A DNA stretch of 64,000 bases from Zygaena filipendulae (lineage: Eukaryota > Arthropoda > Insecta > Lepidoptera > Zygaenidae). Each line of letters starts with the position of its first letter. Position 1 is the first letter of the stretch. Both the position numbers and the translations under genes were made by a program. The notes under the pieces are model-generated. The model ran no database searches. It saw only the letters and a list, made by a program, of their open reading frames with translations, and was not told the DNA's origin. This document shows positions 26,403 through 38,040 of the stretch, one piece after another. The DNA is taken from NCBI GenBank assembly GCA_907165275.2, contig OU015659.1:3328501-3392500 (forward strand), written 5' to 3'.

Positions 26403-27150
26403 CTAGCTGACCCCCGCGGTTTCACTCAGCGGGGATTCCGGGATAAAAAGTACCCTATGTCACTCAGAATCGCTTTAGCTTCCTATAAGTGAAAGAATTT
26501 TCAAAACTGGTTCAGTAGATCCGGAGATTATAACCTCGCAAACTCCGGAGTTCCCGCGGGAATCCTGAGACAAAAAGTACCCTATTTATCACTCAAGATC
26601 ACTGCAGCTTTTTAAAAGTGAAAGAATTTTCAAAATCGATTCAGTAGATCCAGAGATTACCCCCTACAACCTCACAAACTCACGATCTCCGGAGTTCCCG
26701 CAGGAATTCCGGGATAAAAAGTACTCTATATCACTCAAGAATACTGTAGCTTCTTATAAATAAAAGAATTTTTAAAATTGGTTCAGTTGATCCAGAGATT
26801 ACCCACTACAATCCACAAACTCACAAACTCCGGAGTTCCCGAGGGAATTCCGGGATAAAAAGTATTCCGTATCACTCTGGATCACTGTAGCTTCCTGTAA
26901 GTGAAACAATTTTCAAAATCGGTCCAGTACATTTAGAGATAGTTGTTCCCTCGTGGTTTTACCCGCGGGAAATTCGGAGTTCCCGCGAGAATTCCGAAAT
27001 AAAAAGTACCATATGACACTCAAAGTCACTGCAGTTTCCTATAAGTGAAAGAATTTTTAAAATCGGTTCAGTAGATCCAGAGATTACCCCCTACAACGTC
27101 ACAAACTCACAAACTTTTGCTCTATTTATTATTAATATTACTAGTTATAA
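26403..27150 (-). mobile_element. Helitron-like element with internally amplified unit
   Basis: Starts CTAGCTGACCCCCGCGG. A unit of about 127-144 bases (TTCCGGGATAAAAAGTA..., CACT..AGCTTC.TATAAGTGAAAGAATTTT, AATCGGTTCAGTAGATCCAGA) is repeated about five times. AAAAAG landmarks are near 26450, 26577, 26721, 26862 and 27006. One unit (about 26950-26975) begins with a second hairpin copy (GTGGTTTTACCCGCGGG). Confidence 0.7.
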
Positions 27151-27165
27151 TATTACTAGTTACTA

Positions 27166-27376
27166 GTATATTAGATAAACGCGAAAGTTTGCAAGTATGT
27201 ATGGATGGATGGATGGATGGATGGATGTTTGTTACTCTTTCACGCAAAAACTACTCGATGAATTTAAATAAAACTTTACAATAATATAGCTTTACATCAG
27301 ATTAACACATAGGGTACTTTTTATCCCGGAATTCCACTCTGAAATTAACGCGGGTGAAACCGCGAGGCACAACTTT
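27166..27376 (+). mobile_element. Helitron-like element with (GGAT)n
   Basis: TAAACGCGAAAGTTTGC, then a GGAT tetranucleotide run at about 27200-27227, CTCTTTCACGCAAAAACTAC, and the 3' hairpin CGCGGGTGAAACCGCG. The closing CTAG has decayed. Confidence 0.65.
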
Positions 27377-27399
27377 TTAATATAATATGTAGTTTATTG

Positions 27400-27545
27400 C
27401 GGAGTTGCCGTGGGGACTCCGGGATAAAAAGTACCCTATGTCCTTCTCTGTACCCCTGACAACGTATATGCAAAATTTCGTGGTGATCGGTTGAGCCGTA
27501 TACCCGTGAGAGCGCAACAAACACTCAATGTCGCATTTATAATAT
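27400..27545 (-). mobile_element. Helitron-like element lacking its hairpin end
   Basis: GCCGTGGGGACTCCGGGATAAAA, CCCCTGACAACGTATATGC, ending GCATTTATAATATTA directly against the next copy. Confidence 0.6.
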
Positions 27546-27547
27546 TA

Positions 27548-27746
27548 CTAGCTGTGACCCGCGGTTTCACCCGCGGTAATTTCGGAATTCCCGCGGGAAT
27601 TCCGGGATAAAAAGTACCCATTGTCCTTCTCTGTACCCCTGACAACGTGCATGCCAAATTTCATCCAAATCCGTTCAGCCGTTATTGCGTGATTGAGTAA
27701 CAAACATCCAAACATCTAAACATCCAAACATCCACACTTAGTAGGA
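27548..27746 (-). mobile_element. Helitron-like element, complete
   Basis: CTAGCTGTGACCCGCGGTTT to CACTTAGTAGGA, between A and T. Carries CATCCAAACATC tandem copies, the reverse of the GGATGTTTGGATG motif. Confidence 0.75.
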
Positions 27747-27950
27747 TATTAAGGATGTAAGTTATACGGCCGGGTATGACCCGTGCTCTCGTACTTTTGG
27801 CAGAGGTGATATCATTCGTAAATTATGAGTCTCCTTTCGGTTCAAATATACTTAATGTCAGCGACAACCTTTCAGTAGGTGCCGTAGCAGAACGTACTGC
27901 CACCCTTGTCAACTTTCATCTCCAAAATCATATAAGTACTTACCTCTGAA

Positions 27951-27981
27951 CTCAGAAGAATAACTAAGCTATTCTTCTGAG
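27951..27981. repeat. perfect 12-bp hairpin
   Basis: CTCAGAAGAATA and its complement TATTCTTCTGAG around a 7-base loop. The same arm recurs singly near 38233 and 38705. Confidence 0.6.
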
Positions 27982-28157
27982 CCTCTGAAGTACTTACCTA
28001 CCTATTGCAATGACTTTTTAATAATTTATTTTTCTTTTAAAATTGTACAGAATGCGATGGACAAAATCTATTTAAGTGTAAATAAAAGCAGAGAGAAGGT
28101 AATCACTACGTGAATAAAAGGAGGAAGTCTCAGAACAATAACAGAGGAAGTTCTCAA

Positions 28158-29280
28158 TAGGGATGTTGACTACTTTTGAAAATTAAAATTCTAATTAGTC
28201 CGTCAGTTAGAAAATAAAAAAACAATAGACACGTATTTTTTGCTTTTTTAAATAAATTAAAATATACAGAGATGGGTCGTGACGTCACTAACTGCTAAAA
28301 CCACTATACAAACTGTCAGAATAGTGACGTCACGCAAAAGAAGGATGGCCAAATCGGACTCGATACGAAACAATGGTGTCCATATATGATATATATATGA
28401 AAAAAATCCTTATTTTTTAAGATTTTAAAAAACACAAAAAATATCTCTATAAGTAGCCACAAAAAAAGATATCAATTTATTTTTGTTTTTGTAACTTCTA
28501 CGACATCATGTATGTGGTTTCAGAACGCACCTATTGACGATTCATTTCGCGTATGACATGACTTAGTATTCAAAGACTATAATTATTCACGTTTTTCTTA
28601 ATAGTTTTACTAGATAATTATGTAGGCATCAAATCAACTGTGTGTGCATTCTTGTCATAAAAAAAAATATTTAGGTTCATAGTAAGTATAAGCATTTTGT
28701 TCAATTGCGTACATCGGAACGTTATTTGTCTTTGACAAGTTACTAAATCTGTGGTCATCGAACCGCGCCAGTGATTGTCATTAAAATTTGATTTGATTGG
28801 CAATTGACATGACACCCGGCAATCACGCATTTTAATCGCTTTACTTGTTGTTCTATTTTGAATTTCCTTTGTCGTTTTTACCTAGGCATTTTTTACGGAC
28901 TGATAACTACCACTTGTGACTACATTATTTCTATGCTAACTACACTTTTAGGTCGGGTAAAATGTAGTTGTTGATTCTAACCTCAAATGTATTGTGGATT
29001 TTACGATGTTATTTTAAAAAATTGTGGCTATTTAGATATGATTTTTAAACGGGATGGTATTTACAACATAAAAACAAATCAATCTAACTATAGTTTATTT
29101 TGGGACATGAAAAATAAAAGTCAAGTCCAGCTCCTATAGAAATTTGGCCATTGTTCTTTCATCAACTCAATATATCGCCGTTATTTTTTGATTACGTAAA
29201 AAAAGAAAAAATACGTGTCCAATATTTTTTAATAATCTACAAGACGGACTAAAAAATAAAAATTAGTCAACATGCCCATT
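28158..29280 (-). mobile_element. TA-target MITE, GGATGTTGACTA family, split by a nested insertion
   Basis: Begins TAGGGATGTTGACTAC and runs to a GTGACGTCAC site, then resumes at about 29157 with CAACTCAATATATCGCCGTTATT and ends AATTAGTCAACATGCCC. The two halves align to the uninterrupted copy at 13145 read in reverse. Confidence 0.7.
28343..29156. mobile_element. roughly 0.8-kb insertion nested in a MITE
   Basis: Everything between GCAAAAGAAGGATGGCC and TTTGGCCATTGTTCTTTC is absent from the sister MITE at 13145. The edges show a weak inverted match (ATGGCCAAAT / AATTTGGCCAT). The family is not recognised and there is no convincing coding sequence inside. Confidence 0.5.
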
Positions 29281-29949
29281 CGACGCGTATGTTTTTTTTT
29301 ATGTTACCTCAGAACTTTCGACTGGGTGAAAGGATTTTGATGATTTTTTTTATTCGAAAGCTGGTGCTTCCCGTTTGGTCCAATTGTCTTGAAATATCCT
29401 GATGATGGGATCTTGGAGAAAGCGAGGGAACTCTTCAAATATTATACCTATAGCGATTTTGATATTTTTTATAGTAAATTGTCATTTTCTTTCGACAATC
29501 ACCAATTGATGAAGAACTGATGATGAAGACCATAGATGGCCACCGGAACTACTGAATAATAAGTATTTCTTAATTTGCGATTCGATTACTCTAAAATGCT
29601 TGCTAAGCAATTTCTGTGTCACAATGCATTTGGAGAAGTGGATTTGATGGAGAATTAGCAGGAGAACTCTTCAATAATTAACGTCCCTGCATTAGGAAAA
29701 ACAATATTTTGCAAAAGGTTAAGAGCTGTTTATGTTAGGCTATTGTCACTTAGATAAACAACAAAAAACGACAAAAATGCCCAACACTAAAAAGTTGAAA
29801 ATAACAAAATACCGATTAAATCCAAAAAACAAAAATACATGTAATATTATTACATGTATATTGGTCTGTGCTACCACTGATTGTTTTGAAGTCTGTGACA
29901 AACCCAATAGGGAGTGGGTAGATGAGCTGAGTCATCTCCCGCCACGAGC

Positions 29950-30965
29950 TTGTCGTGAACAGAATAACCCAAGTGGGCAGACACAACTGGGGGCATCTCA
30001 CCACTGCATTTCGATGTAAACAACTTCAGAAGAAGAAAAATACCACTGAATTGGCTGTATGGACTTAGCTTTCTTTGCCTTCCCCATTGGGGTAAATTTA
30101 ATAAAAAAAAATACTTTGGCGGTATTTTAGCAGTGACGGATGTCAGTTTTAATTCTTTGTTTTGCAAATTAGTTTATCGTGATTAATATTGTGTAAATGT
30201 GGTGTTAGTGATGAACAGTGTGTGGAAACAGTGAAATAAGATGAAATAGGGCGCTCATCGGGAGGTTGTCGTTTTACTATACAACTGCCCACAGAGCGTT
30301 CTATTAAGGTTCAACTGTGAGGAGTTGCACCCAAAAGTTTCGGAAAAGCATCGAAATGCATTTTTCGATGTAAATAACTTCAGAAGAAGAAAAATACAAC
30401 TGGATTGGCTGTATGGACTTACTTCCTTTGCCTTCTTCGATGGAGTAAATTAAAAAAATGTAATGACATGACAGCTGCAGTAAGCTGAGAGCTATTGGCG
30501 GTATTTTTAGCAGAAAGGACGTCAGTTTTACTTCTTTGTTTTGGAAATTAATTTATCGTGATATTGTGTGAATGTGGTGGATTTTGCATAATAGTGATCC
30601 ATTAGTGATGACAGTGTGGAAATAAAATGGAATGGGGCGTTCATCGGGAGGTTGTCCGTCGGTTGAGAAGCATACCCTCAATACCTGTTATATATATGTT
30701 TAGTTGTTGTATACGTATGCTGTAAATCTTTGTGTTGTGTCAAATAAAGTTTTTTCAATTCAATTCAATACTATACAACTTCCCACAGAGCGTCCTATTA
30801 AGGTTCAACTATAAATAGTTGCTGCTAAAAGTTCCGGTAAAGCATCGAAATGCATTTCACCAATGCATTTTGATGTAAATAACTTCAGAAGAAGAAAAAT
30901 ACTAATGAATTGGCTGTATGGACTTAGATTCCTTTGCCTTCCCCATCGGGGTAAATTAAAAAAAA
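29950..30965 (+). repeat. tandem array of about 355-390-bp units upstream of TSEN54
   Basis: The landmark CTTCAGAAGAAGAAAAATAC recurs at about 30024, 30378 and 30883. Each time it is preceded by CATCGAAATGCATTT-type sequence and followed by TTGGCTGTATGGACTTA and a TTTGCCTTC...GGGGTAAAT end. The last interval is longer because about 112 bases (about 30658-30770), ending AATAAAGTTTTTTCAATTCAA, have been inserted. A single diverged copy lies at 39299-39565. Confidence 0.75.
30658..30770 (+). mobile_element. short retroposon tail insertion
   Basis: Interrupts one unit of the tandem array. It ends AATAAAGTTTTTTCAATTCAATTCAA, the kind of polyadenylation-signal plus TTCAA-repeat tail seen at 3' ends of insect non-LTR elements. 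Family not determined. Confidence 0.45.
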
Positions 30966-31275
30966 AACAGTATGCACAGACATAGTGATTACCTTCTCTC
31001 TGAGCTTGGCAGTATGGGCCCTGTACTCTTAGCCTTTCCTATATAGGATAAATAAACGAAAAAAAAAATCTCTCTGAGCACAGATATAAGTCTAGTTAAT
31101 TTGTGGTAAGCACATTGTATTATCTATGGTAAGCACTAAGCAGTGTCAGTTTTTGTTTGTTGCTCGTAAATCGTAATCATGTGTTTAAAAATTAAATGCT
31201 GAGCCTAAAATAATTCGAGTCTAAAAATAGACTACCGGTAGTCCGGTAATTAAATATTAAAAAGAAAAACGTGAA

Positions 31276-34200
31276 ATGCTTTCGTAAGTTGTAACATAAT
31301 CAGGTTATTGCAATATAAATTTTGATATTTGCATGCTCGTCACATAAAATTTATAAACCAAATTTCTTTTATAATAGTATGACGTATGGTTTAATTTAAA
31401 AATGTTTTAGAGGCGCCGAGATTGTTGCTAAGGGTGTGACCAAGCTAGAAGCATCGCTGCCGGAAACGGGAGTAAAGGACGTATTCCCAAATGGATCTTG
31501 GCTGGAAAAGAAACAAATCCAAGCTGCTTTGGAAGCACGGAAACGTTTGATCGAAGTTGAGAGAATTGAGAAAAGGTACATAGTTTTTTTTTACATATTT
31601 ATATTAATTCAAAGGCCGAGAGTCTATGCTCTAATATGGACACACATAGAGTTGCAGAAAATAGTCTCTGCAACTACAAAAGCAACCTGCACACCTTATA
31701 GAACTAGTTCGAAAGTTTGCCAATTCATATTCATTCACATTGCCAGTGTGTCCATGAGAGTAGACCTCTGCCTCATTTGTGGGGTTATTAAATGGTGGAT
31801 AATGTTAAAAATCTGTGTATGTAAATTATTTGTGAACAGACCAAAGTAAACTAAAAATATAGACTTCTCAAGTTTGACTTATCAAATTAACTTGTTTTAA
31901 ATATTACATGCAAGTTACTGTTTTTTATATTGTAAGGTTAACAATATCTTGCCATCCAAAAAATTTGGTTTGTTAGAAATCCTACTAATATTATAAATGT
32001 GAAAGTGTGGATGTTTGGATGTTTGTTACTCAATCACACAAAAACGGCTGAATGGATTTGGATGAAATTTGGCATGCCCTTTGTCAGGGGTACAGAGAAG
32101 GACATTGGGTACTTTTTATCCCGGAATTCCTTCTGGAAGTCCAAAGTTATTGCGGGTAAAACCGCAGGGCACAGCTAGTAAGTTAATAACTAGCCAATAT
32201 GAAATATACTTTCTAATAATATGACTTGAATTGTAAATACATATTGATTTAAATACATTTCAGGATTATCTACTGAACCTGGCATACATTTAGAACTCAT
32301 TCTTTTGTCTGCAAAATCTACAACCACACATAATATTCTTAATATTTGTTGTGTTTGTGTTATCACATTTATGTTTTTAATGGGATTTTTCTTTTCAATA
32401 GCGGTGTTTTAAGTCATGCTGTGTGGAGAGAAGAATTGATGTTGGCTGAAGTAACACAGAAAGTGGGTGGGCATTGGCAATTTCTTGGTCACAATGTGGG
32501 GAAGACACTGTACCTTAATCCAGAAGAGGCTCTGTTCCTAATGGAAACTGTAAGTTTATCCTAGTTCTGCTTCTGCTTATTATGACATCAAATATAAATA
32601 GAATTATTGGAGTGTCTCAATCAGATTTATGCTGTCCTTGTGTGCATTAATTATTATTAAATAAAAATAGTAATAATAAATAATAATAATATCTTTAAAA
32701 ATATATAATAAATAAATATATTTTACAATTATGCAGTTTTGATATTTTTTTCATTAGTGTGTTCTAACTCCAACTTTTGACTTGATCTTAGCTTGTTATT
32801 CAGAAACATATTGTACTTTTATGTTTGTGTAATAAATGTTTCACAACATTTATGTTATCAGCTAATACTTATTATTATTGATACTGTTATTATATTTCAG
32901 AATTGCCTGCACCTCAAATTTAATGATATCCCTGTATCATTACAACAAGCATACTCATTGCTGCTACGTGAGAAAATCACAGTTTTCCACTACAAAGTTT
33001 ATGCATCGTTGAGTAGATTAGGTTTCAAAGTGTTTCGACACAAATTATTGAACTGCACAAATAATAGTAAACCTATTGTAGCAGATAAGAAAGAGCAAAC
33101 AAATAATGAAGCAACAAATTTATCAAATAATGTTGAAAGTGTCAATACTGAGAAAGATGAAAAAGGAATTGAAGAAGACACATGTAATGGTGGTAGTAAA
33201 ACTATTAAAGAAGTCAAGAAAAAAGAACCAACTAATGAAACGACAGAATCCTCGATGGATGTAGGAAGTGGAGATGGGAGGAAAGATGAATCAAAAATGG
33301 AGGAAGATAAAGACAGCAGTGGTGACAAAATTATTGAGGATGACATAAAGATGGAAAAATTTACAGATGTTGAGGGTGATGAACCAAGAAAAGATAAGTC
33401 GAGAATGGAAATAGATGTAGATACAGGTAGTGCTAGTAGCAAAGTTATTGAAGACAAAGAGGTAACATGTAGTGAAACCACAGAATTACTAATAAATGCC
33501 AAGAATGATGATACAGGAACAAATGAAACAAATATGGAAATAGATACAGGTACAACTATTAGTAGAGTTCAATTACTATTTTTCCTTTATGTGAAAATTA
33601 TGTAAAATTATAATTCACAAATTTTTGACTGCTCATTCCAGTTGGCTTAACTAGAGCACTTTAAATAATGTTTTGTTACAGGTACTGTTATTACTGAAAC
33701 TAAAAACAAAACTCAAGATGTGGAGGAGCATAAAAATAACATTTCAGTGATAGACACTTCAGCTGAACCACATAAAGGTGTTATGAAAATAAGTACATTG
33801 CTTAGACTGAAACACAAGAATATCAAGATTTGTAGTGAAAATACTACTAGAAAATTCTTCGAAAACTTTCCTAATTTGTTGAAAAAGCAAATTGTTTCTA
33901 TTGATGCACCAGACAAAAAATATTTGCCTGAAAATATTTGTTTGAACAAGCCAGTTTATACTGTTAATTTAATAAATATAAAGGAAAAAAATGAAAAAAA
34001 AATGAAAGCGATTTCATCTGAAGCAAGAAGGCATAGTGGAACAATGGAAATTGGTGCTAGCAGTGTGACTAGAGATAGATCTTCAGAAAGTGAACTAGTC
34101 CAAAACAATTGGAATCATTTCAGGAATAGGTGCTCGAGACCAAATAATCCTTTCGCCCAGTTAAATTTTCGGCGAACTCGTCCTAATTATAATTTTCCTC

Positions 34201-35877
34201 AATTTCAAATGCAATTTCACTTTCAAAGACCTTTTATGACAAACTTTTTCAATTTCAGTCCAAGATTTCATTCCCACCGTCAAATGCACCCTATGTTTTT
34301 CAGACAGTTCCCTAATCCCGCTAGCATTGTTGCCAACTCGAGTGGCGTTAACAATGCTAACGTAGTAAGTAATTCAAGAAAGAGGACGAGAAACAGAGAT
34401 AATGTTAAACGAATTCACTTTGAAGCAATAAAAAACTTAGCCTTTAAAATAAAACTTTTGCCTGCAAGAAATGTACAACAAATGACTGTGCAATTACTTT
34501 TGAAAATTATTCAAACATATAATATGAAATATAGAACGAGATTACGACTTACCGAAGAATACGATGTGATTGAAGACGAAAATATCGTAGAAACGATCGA
34601 ATTAGACGATGATGAAGAATCTCGTGCTAAAAAACCTCGAATAGAAAATAATGACGGCTACAGTGTTCATTTCAATAAACTTACCGAAATAGCACTTAAA
34701 CTCAAAAGCTTGGAGACCAAAAATAAAGCTTCCACTAAACATAAAAGAGCGCTATCTAACGCAATAAAAACATTTAATAAATGCCATTCAGCGGATATTT
34801 ACATGAATAAAGAATATGAAATTATTGATCGAAGGTATATTACACTTGATTCTTCAGACTCTGATTGCGTTGTTGAAGAAATACCTTTAGCATGTAAGAA
34901 GAAACTGAAAAATCCATTTAATATTCTAAAAAGGCTTGCAGAGAAGGAGAAAACTAATTCTGCTGCTTCCACATCCAAGTCAATATCAAACATAATAGAA
35001 ACACAAAATGGTACCCATAATTATATTACTTCCAACTATACTGCTGCAGGCCATTTGAAGTATGATGAAGTACTTCTTAAAACATTTGGTAAAAACTGGT
35101 TGCCAAACGAAAATGAATTCAACAGACCACTGTTGGTCTCAAAAGATACTATACATATAAATTATTTGGATAAACTACACAAAGAAAATTATTTATATGA
35201 TTTCATAAGATCCCATTCGGATGATTTCGTTAATTGGGTAGACTTGTTAGTCGCTTTTTGGGAAAGTGTTGAAGACACTACGGCTATTTTGCAAGATGAT
35301 TCCGTTATAACTGATAACGTAGAACAACTGAATTGTTTAGTAAAGCCCGAAGACTTTAACGACATGCCTTCTGTGATTAAAAAATTAAGCATTATAGATA
35401 TGAATAAGGAGATTAAAAGTGAAGCTAGTCTTAAGATGGATTTCGATGTTTATAATAGGGATGTACAAAATTTTAGAAAAACAGATCCGCCCAAACCACA
35501 CTTTAGGATCGTTTGTATAGAGTGAGTATACGTTTAATACTATCATGTCTAATAACCGATCACTATCGTTCGTATAAACAAAATCTATATAATGTAGAAA
35601 ATAAAAAGCTTACAGTTATCGGTTATCGCTTATCGGTAGCGGTATGGCAGAAATTAATGACGGATAGAGATATTTTTTTTATAAATGATTAATAGCAGTT
35701 CATTGTTGCAGTGAAATGGAGGGTATACCGACGGCAACGGAAGTGACGTCATTGCACGCGCGTTACGACGACGGCGTGACGACAGTGTTCGCAGTAGTCG
35801 GCATCGGATCCATTTCCTATGTGCAGATCAACTCCATAGATTTACCAGTTTATATGCCAACCAATGAAAGCATTTAA
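31276..35877 (+). CDS. TSEN54: tRNA-splicing endonuclease subunit Sen54
   Basis: Structural subunit of the nuclear tRNA-splicing endonuclease, which excises introns from pre-tRNA together with Sen2, Sen34 and Sen15. Exons by eye: 31276-31283, 31411-31575, 32402-32549, 32901-33549, 33682-35521, 35712-35877. All introns are GT-AG, the frame is kept throughout, and the total is 2976 nt (991 aa plus stop). The first exon is only 8 coding bases (ATGCTTTC then GTAAGT). Joined to exon 2 it gives MLSGAEIVAKG, matching the conserved LSARELF-type start of the family. Residues about 63-155 are the Sen54 N-terminal domain (VWREEL, PEEALFL, SLQQAY, RLGFKVFRH). The C-terminus (about 911-991) has FDVY..D...FRK..P.KP..R followed by the last-exon beta strands, as in human TSEN54. 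The middle is unusually long and acidic (human protein about 526 aa). Sen54 carries no catalytic triad, so none is expected. Confidence 0.93.
31980..32178 (+). mobile_element. Helitron-like element in TSEN54 intron 2
   Basis: TCCTACTAATATTATAAATG start after A; hairpin TGCGGGTAAAACCGCA; ends CTAG before T. The cleanest + strand copy in the window. Confidence 0.8.
33120..33760 (+). repeat. degenerate acidic repeat in TSEN54 coding sequence
   Basis: Exon 4 and the start of exon 5 of TSEN54 encode about four diverged units of roughly 40 residues. Each is rich in K, D and E and carries an ME(E/I)D core followed by K.IE(D/E) or similar, as in SKMEEDKDSSGDKIIED and SRMEIDVDTGSASSKVIED. The stretch looks disordered and sits between the N-terminal domain and the C-terminal fold. 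The exon 4 donor lies inside the last unit at a GATACAG-GT string, and the preceding unit has the same string at 33,420-33,428. Confidence 0.6.
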
Positions 35878-36299
35878 CTGTAAATATATTATAATATTGT
35901 ATTTATGTATTTTCTCTTTCGTTGTTAAATAGTTTTAGGATTAGGATTCAACGTTCAGTTAAAAAATGTGTGCACGTTCTGACTCAAGCGCGTGCCCAGT
36001 CCTTAAAATGGGGGGGGGGGGGGGCACCAAATTATTATTCGGCAGTTTTGTCTAGTTTGCGTTAGATTCGGAACCATTTCTTTTCTTTGAAGTTTCTTTG
36101 TTCAACTCGGGCCATCTTATCATTTATACTTCGTTGCCCCTTGCCAGATACAAAGATAATGTAATCTTTGATTCTCTGTCACTAACTTGACAGTTGGGGG
36201 ACTTAATACTCTGATTTGCTTTCTGAGCCAACTATTTAGTTTTTTTTGGCGGTTTTAAATAATTTAAAAAAATACTTAAGGCAAAAATGTTCCAAATTG
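35878..36299. other. intergenic, after TSEN54
   Basis: Contains the G15 run. No clear AATAAA close to the TSEN54 stop was seen. No gene. Confidence 0.5.
36010..36024 (+). repeat. G15 homopolymer
   Basis: Fifteen consecutive G in AT-rich intergenic DNA after TSEN54. Its length may be unreliable in the assembly. Confidence 0.9.
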
Positions 36300-36412
36300 A
36301 TTAAAATTAATGCAAACGTGAGTTTTTTTGTTACGCTTTTCTACCTTTTATGCCGGAAATCCCGCGAATACTACGAAATTAACACAGGTGAAACGGCGGG
36401 GGACAGCAAATA
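36300..36412 (+). mobile_element. Helitron-like 3' portion
   Basis: CGTGAGTTTTTTTGTTACGC, CCGGAAATCCCGCG, and the hairpin-derived ACAGGTGAAACGGCGGGGGACAGCAA. The end has lost CTAG. Confidence 0.45.
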
Positions 36413-36780
36413 TAATATAACTTTGGACCGTACGATGATTATGTATTTACAATATAGTTTTTTCAGGCTAGATCTTACTATAATTATATATAGAATAATA
36501 GATACACAGTTGTCGCGCATATAAGCCCGGTTTTTTATCAGGGATTGTATGATTGTAGCGCTTTGCTGTATCTGGAATTCTAGACTTGTTAATTTCCTAT
36601 TATCAATACTGTAAGTTACAATATTGATTTAAAATAGATTACAAAATATAAGTATATTTAAAACTGCATAGCTTACACGCATTGCAATTTGCAATTCATT
36701 TGGTTCATTTCGTGTGCGCGCGCACGACTAAGCAAAGTTCATCGCAATAGGGCAGAGAGAAGGTTATCGCTACCTTTCAA

Positions 36781-37403
36781 TAGGGTACTTGCATGAATTT
36801 TTTTTTTCAGTCTATTTTAAAGATATATGGCCTACTTAAACAAAGCAAGAAAAAGAAAATATATGCCTAAATTAATTAAATAGAGCGTTTCAAAGTTCCT
36901 ACTTTAGACTTTACCGCCGAAACGCGGAATGACGTCACTACTTAAAATTACCCCTTATTAATCTGTGATAGAGATGTCACTGTCGTATTGACAGGGTCAT
37001 GTGACACTGACAGACAGATAACTTCAATATCCAAAAGCGAAATTAAGGTTGAACTGTGTCGAGAACTGTGCGTAGCAAAAAAAATTCTAAATCTATGGTC
37101 GAGAGCATTTTAAAGTAATAAACTTCAGAAAATGGAAAATATGCGTTGACTGTATGCACTTAGTTTCTTTTGCCTTCTCTGAAAGAGGTAAATGTTTCCT
37201 AAAAAAATAAAAGTGACGTCATGTGTCAAGCGTGGCTGTGATTGGTGTTTCGTTACAACGTTACGTTTCACAAAATTAAAAGTTGAATATTTTGGAAACT
37301 ATTGAATTTTTTTTTGTAAATCTTTCACAAAAACGCTTTTCTAAGGCTCTATTTTTTAAATATTGACACAATTTCTTATAATAAATTTAATGCAAGTACC
37401 CTA
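36781..37403 (+). mobile_element. TA-target MITE, GGGTACTTGCAT family, copy 1
   Basis: Inverted ends GGGTACTTGCAT / ATGCAAGTACCC are bounded by TA on both sides, as expected of Tc1/mariner-type insertion. The interior holds TGACGTCA sites and a module (ACTTCAGAAAATGGAAAATA and following) also found in the 30-kb tandem array. Confidence 0.8.
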
Positions 37404-37899
37404 TTGGGTAAATGTTACATTTTAAGCAATACAAGACGCATTTAGATTATTATTATCCTTTAGAATTGGTTTTTATATGCACAATTTTTCTATTGGGTCA
37501 TTGCGTCATTTATTTTGTAAATTGTTTGCACGCAATTGATAGGTATGTAAAATAGATAGATGATACCTAATATCACAATATTTACTATAGGTACCTCTAA
37601 ATAAAAATAAATTGACAAATAAAACCAGTTTTTGCTTTTCTTTACAGTTTTCTATTTAATGGCGTAATTTTAACAAATTATAATTTCATTGTAAAAATAT
37701 TAAAATTTAAAGCTTTTATTTTAATACAGATTTCTATTCAAATAACGTAATATTATTAATTATCAATGATATATATAGGACCAGTTTGCTAAGTAAACCA
37801 TAACAATGTAGTAAAAAAACATGTTTTTAAATTTAATTTTTAATTCAAAAAGGAATTTGAATATTTAATTCAAGGAGAGTGGTGGATATGAGGGAAAAT

Positions 37900-38040
37900 A
37901 TCTTACTTATTTATTTATTTAAGTTTTTGCACAACAGGGTACAAAAGGCGGACTTAATGCCACAGTGGCATTCTATACCAGTCAACCTTCACGATGTTCA
38001 GAAAGTGTGCTTGGTAGTAGGTGGTGCTTAAGAACATTTA
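37900..38040 (-). mobile_element. dispersed repeat fragment
   Basis: TTATTTATTTATTTAAG, then ACAAAAGGCGGACTTAATGCC and GGCATTCTATACCAGTCAACC, a combination I recall from lepidopteran interspersed repeats. Family not assigned. Confidence 0.35.

Noticed and set aside
26403..27150. CRISPR-like array
   Set aside because: Units are contiguous diverged repeats of a Helitron without unique spacers, in a eukaryotic genome.
32999..33502. 167-codon - strand frame opposite TSEN54
   Set aside because: Shadow of the acidic repeat. Serine-rich only because the sense codons are K/D/E-rich.
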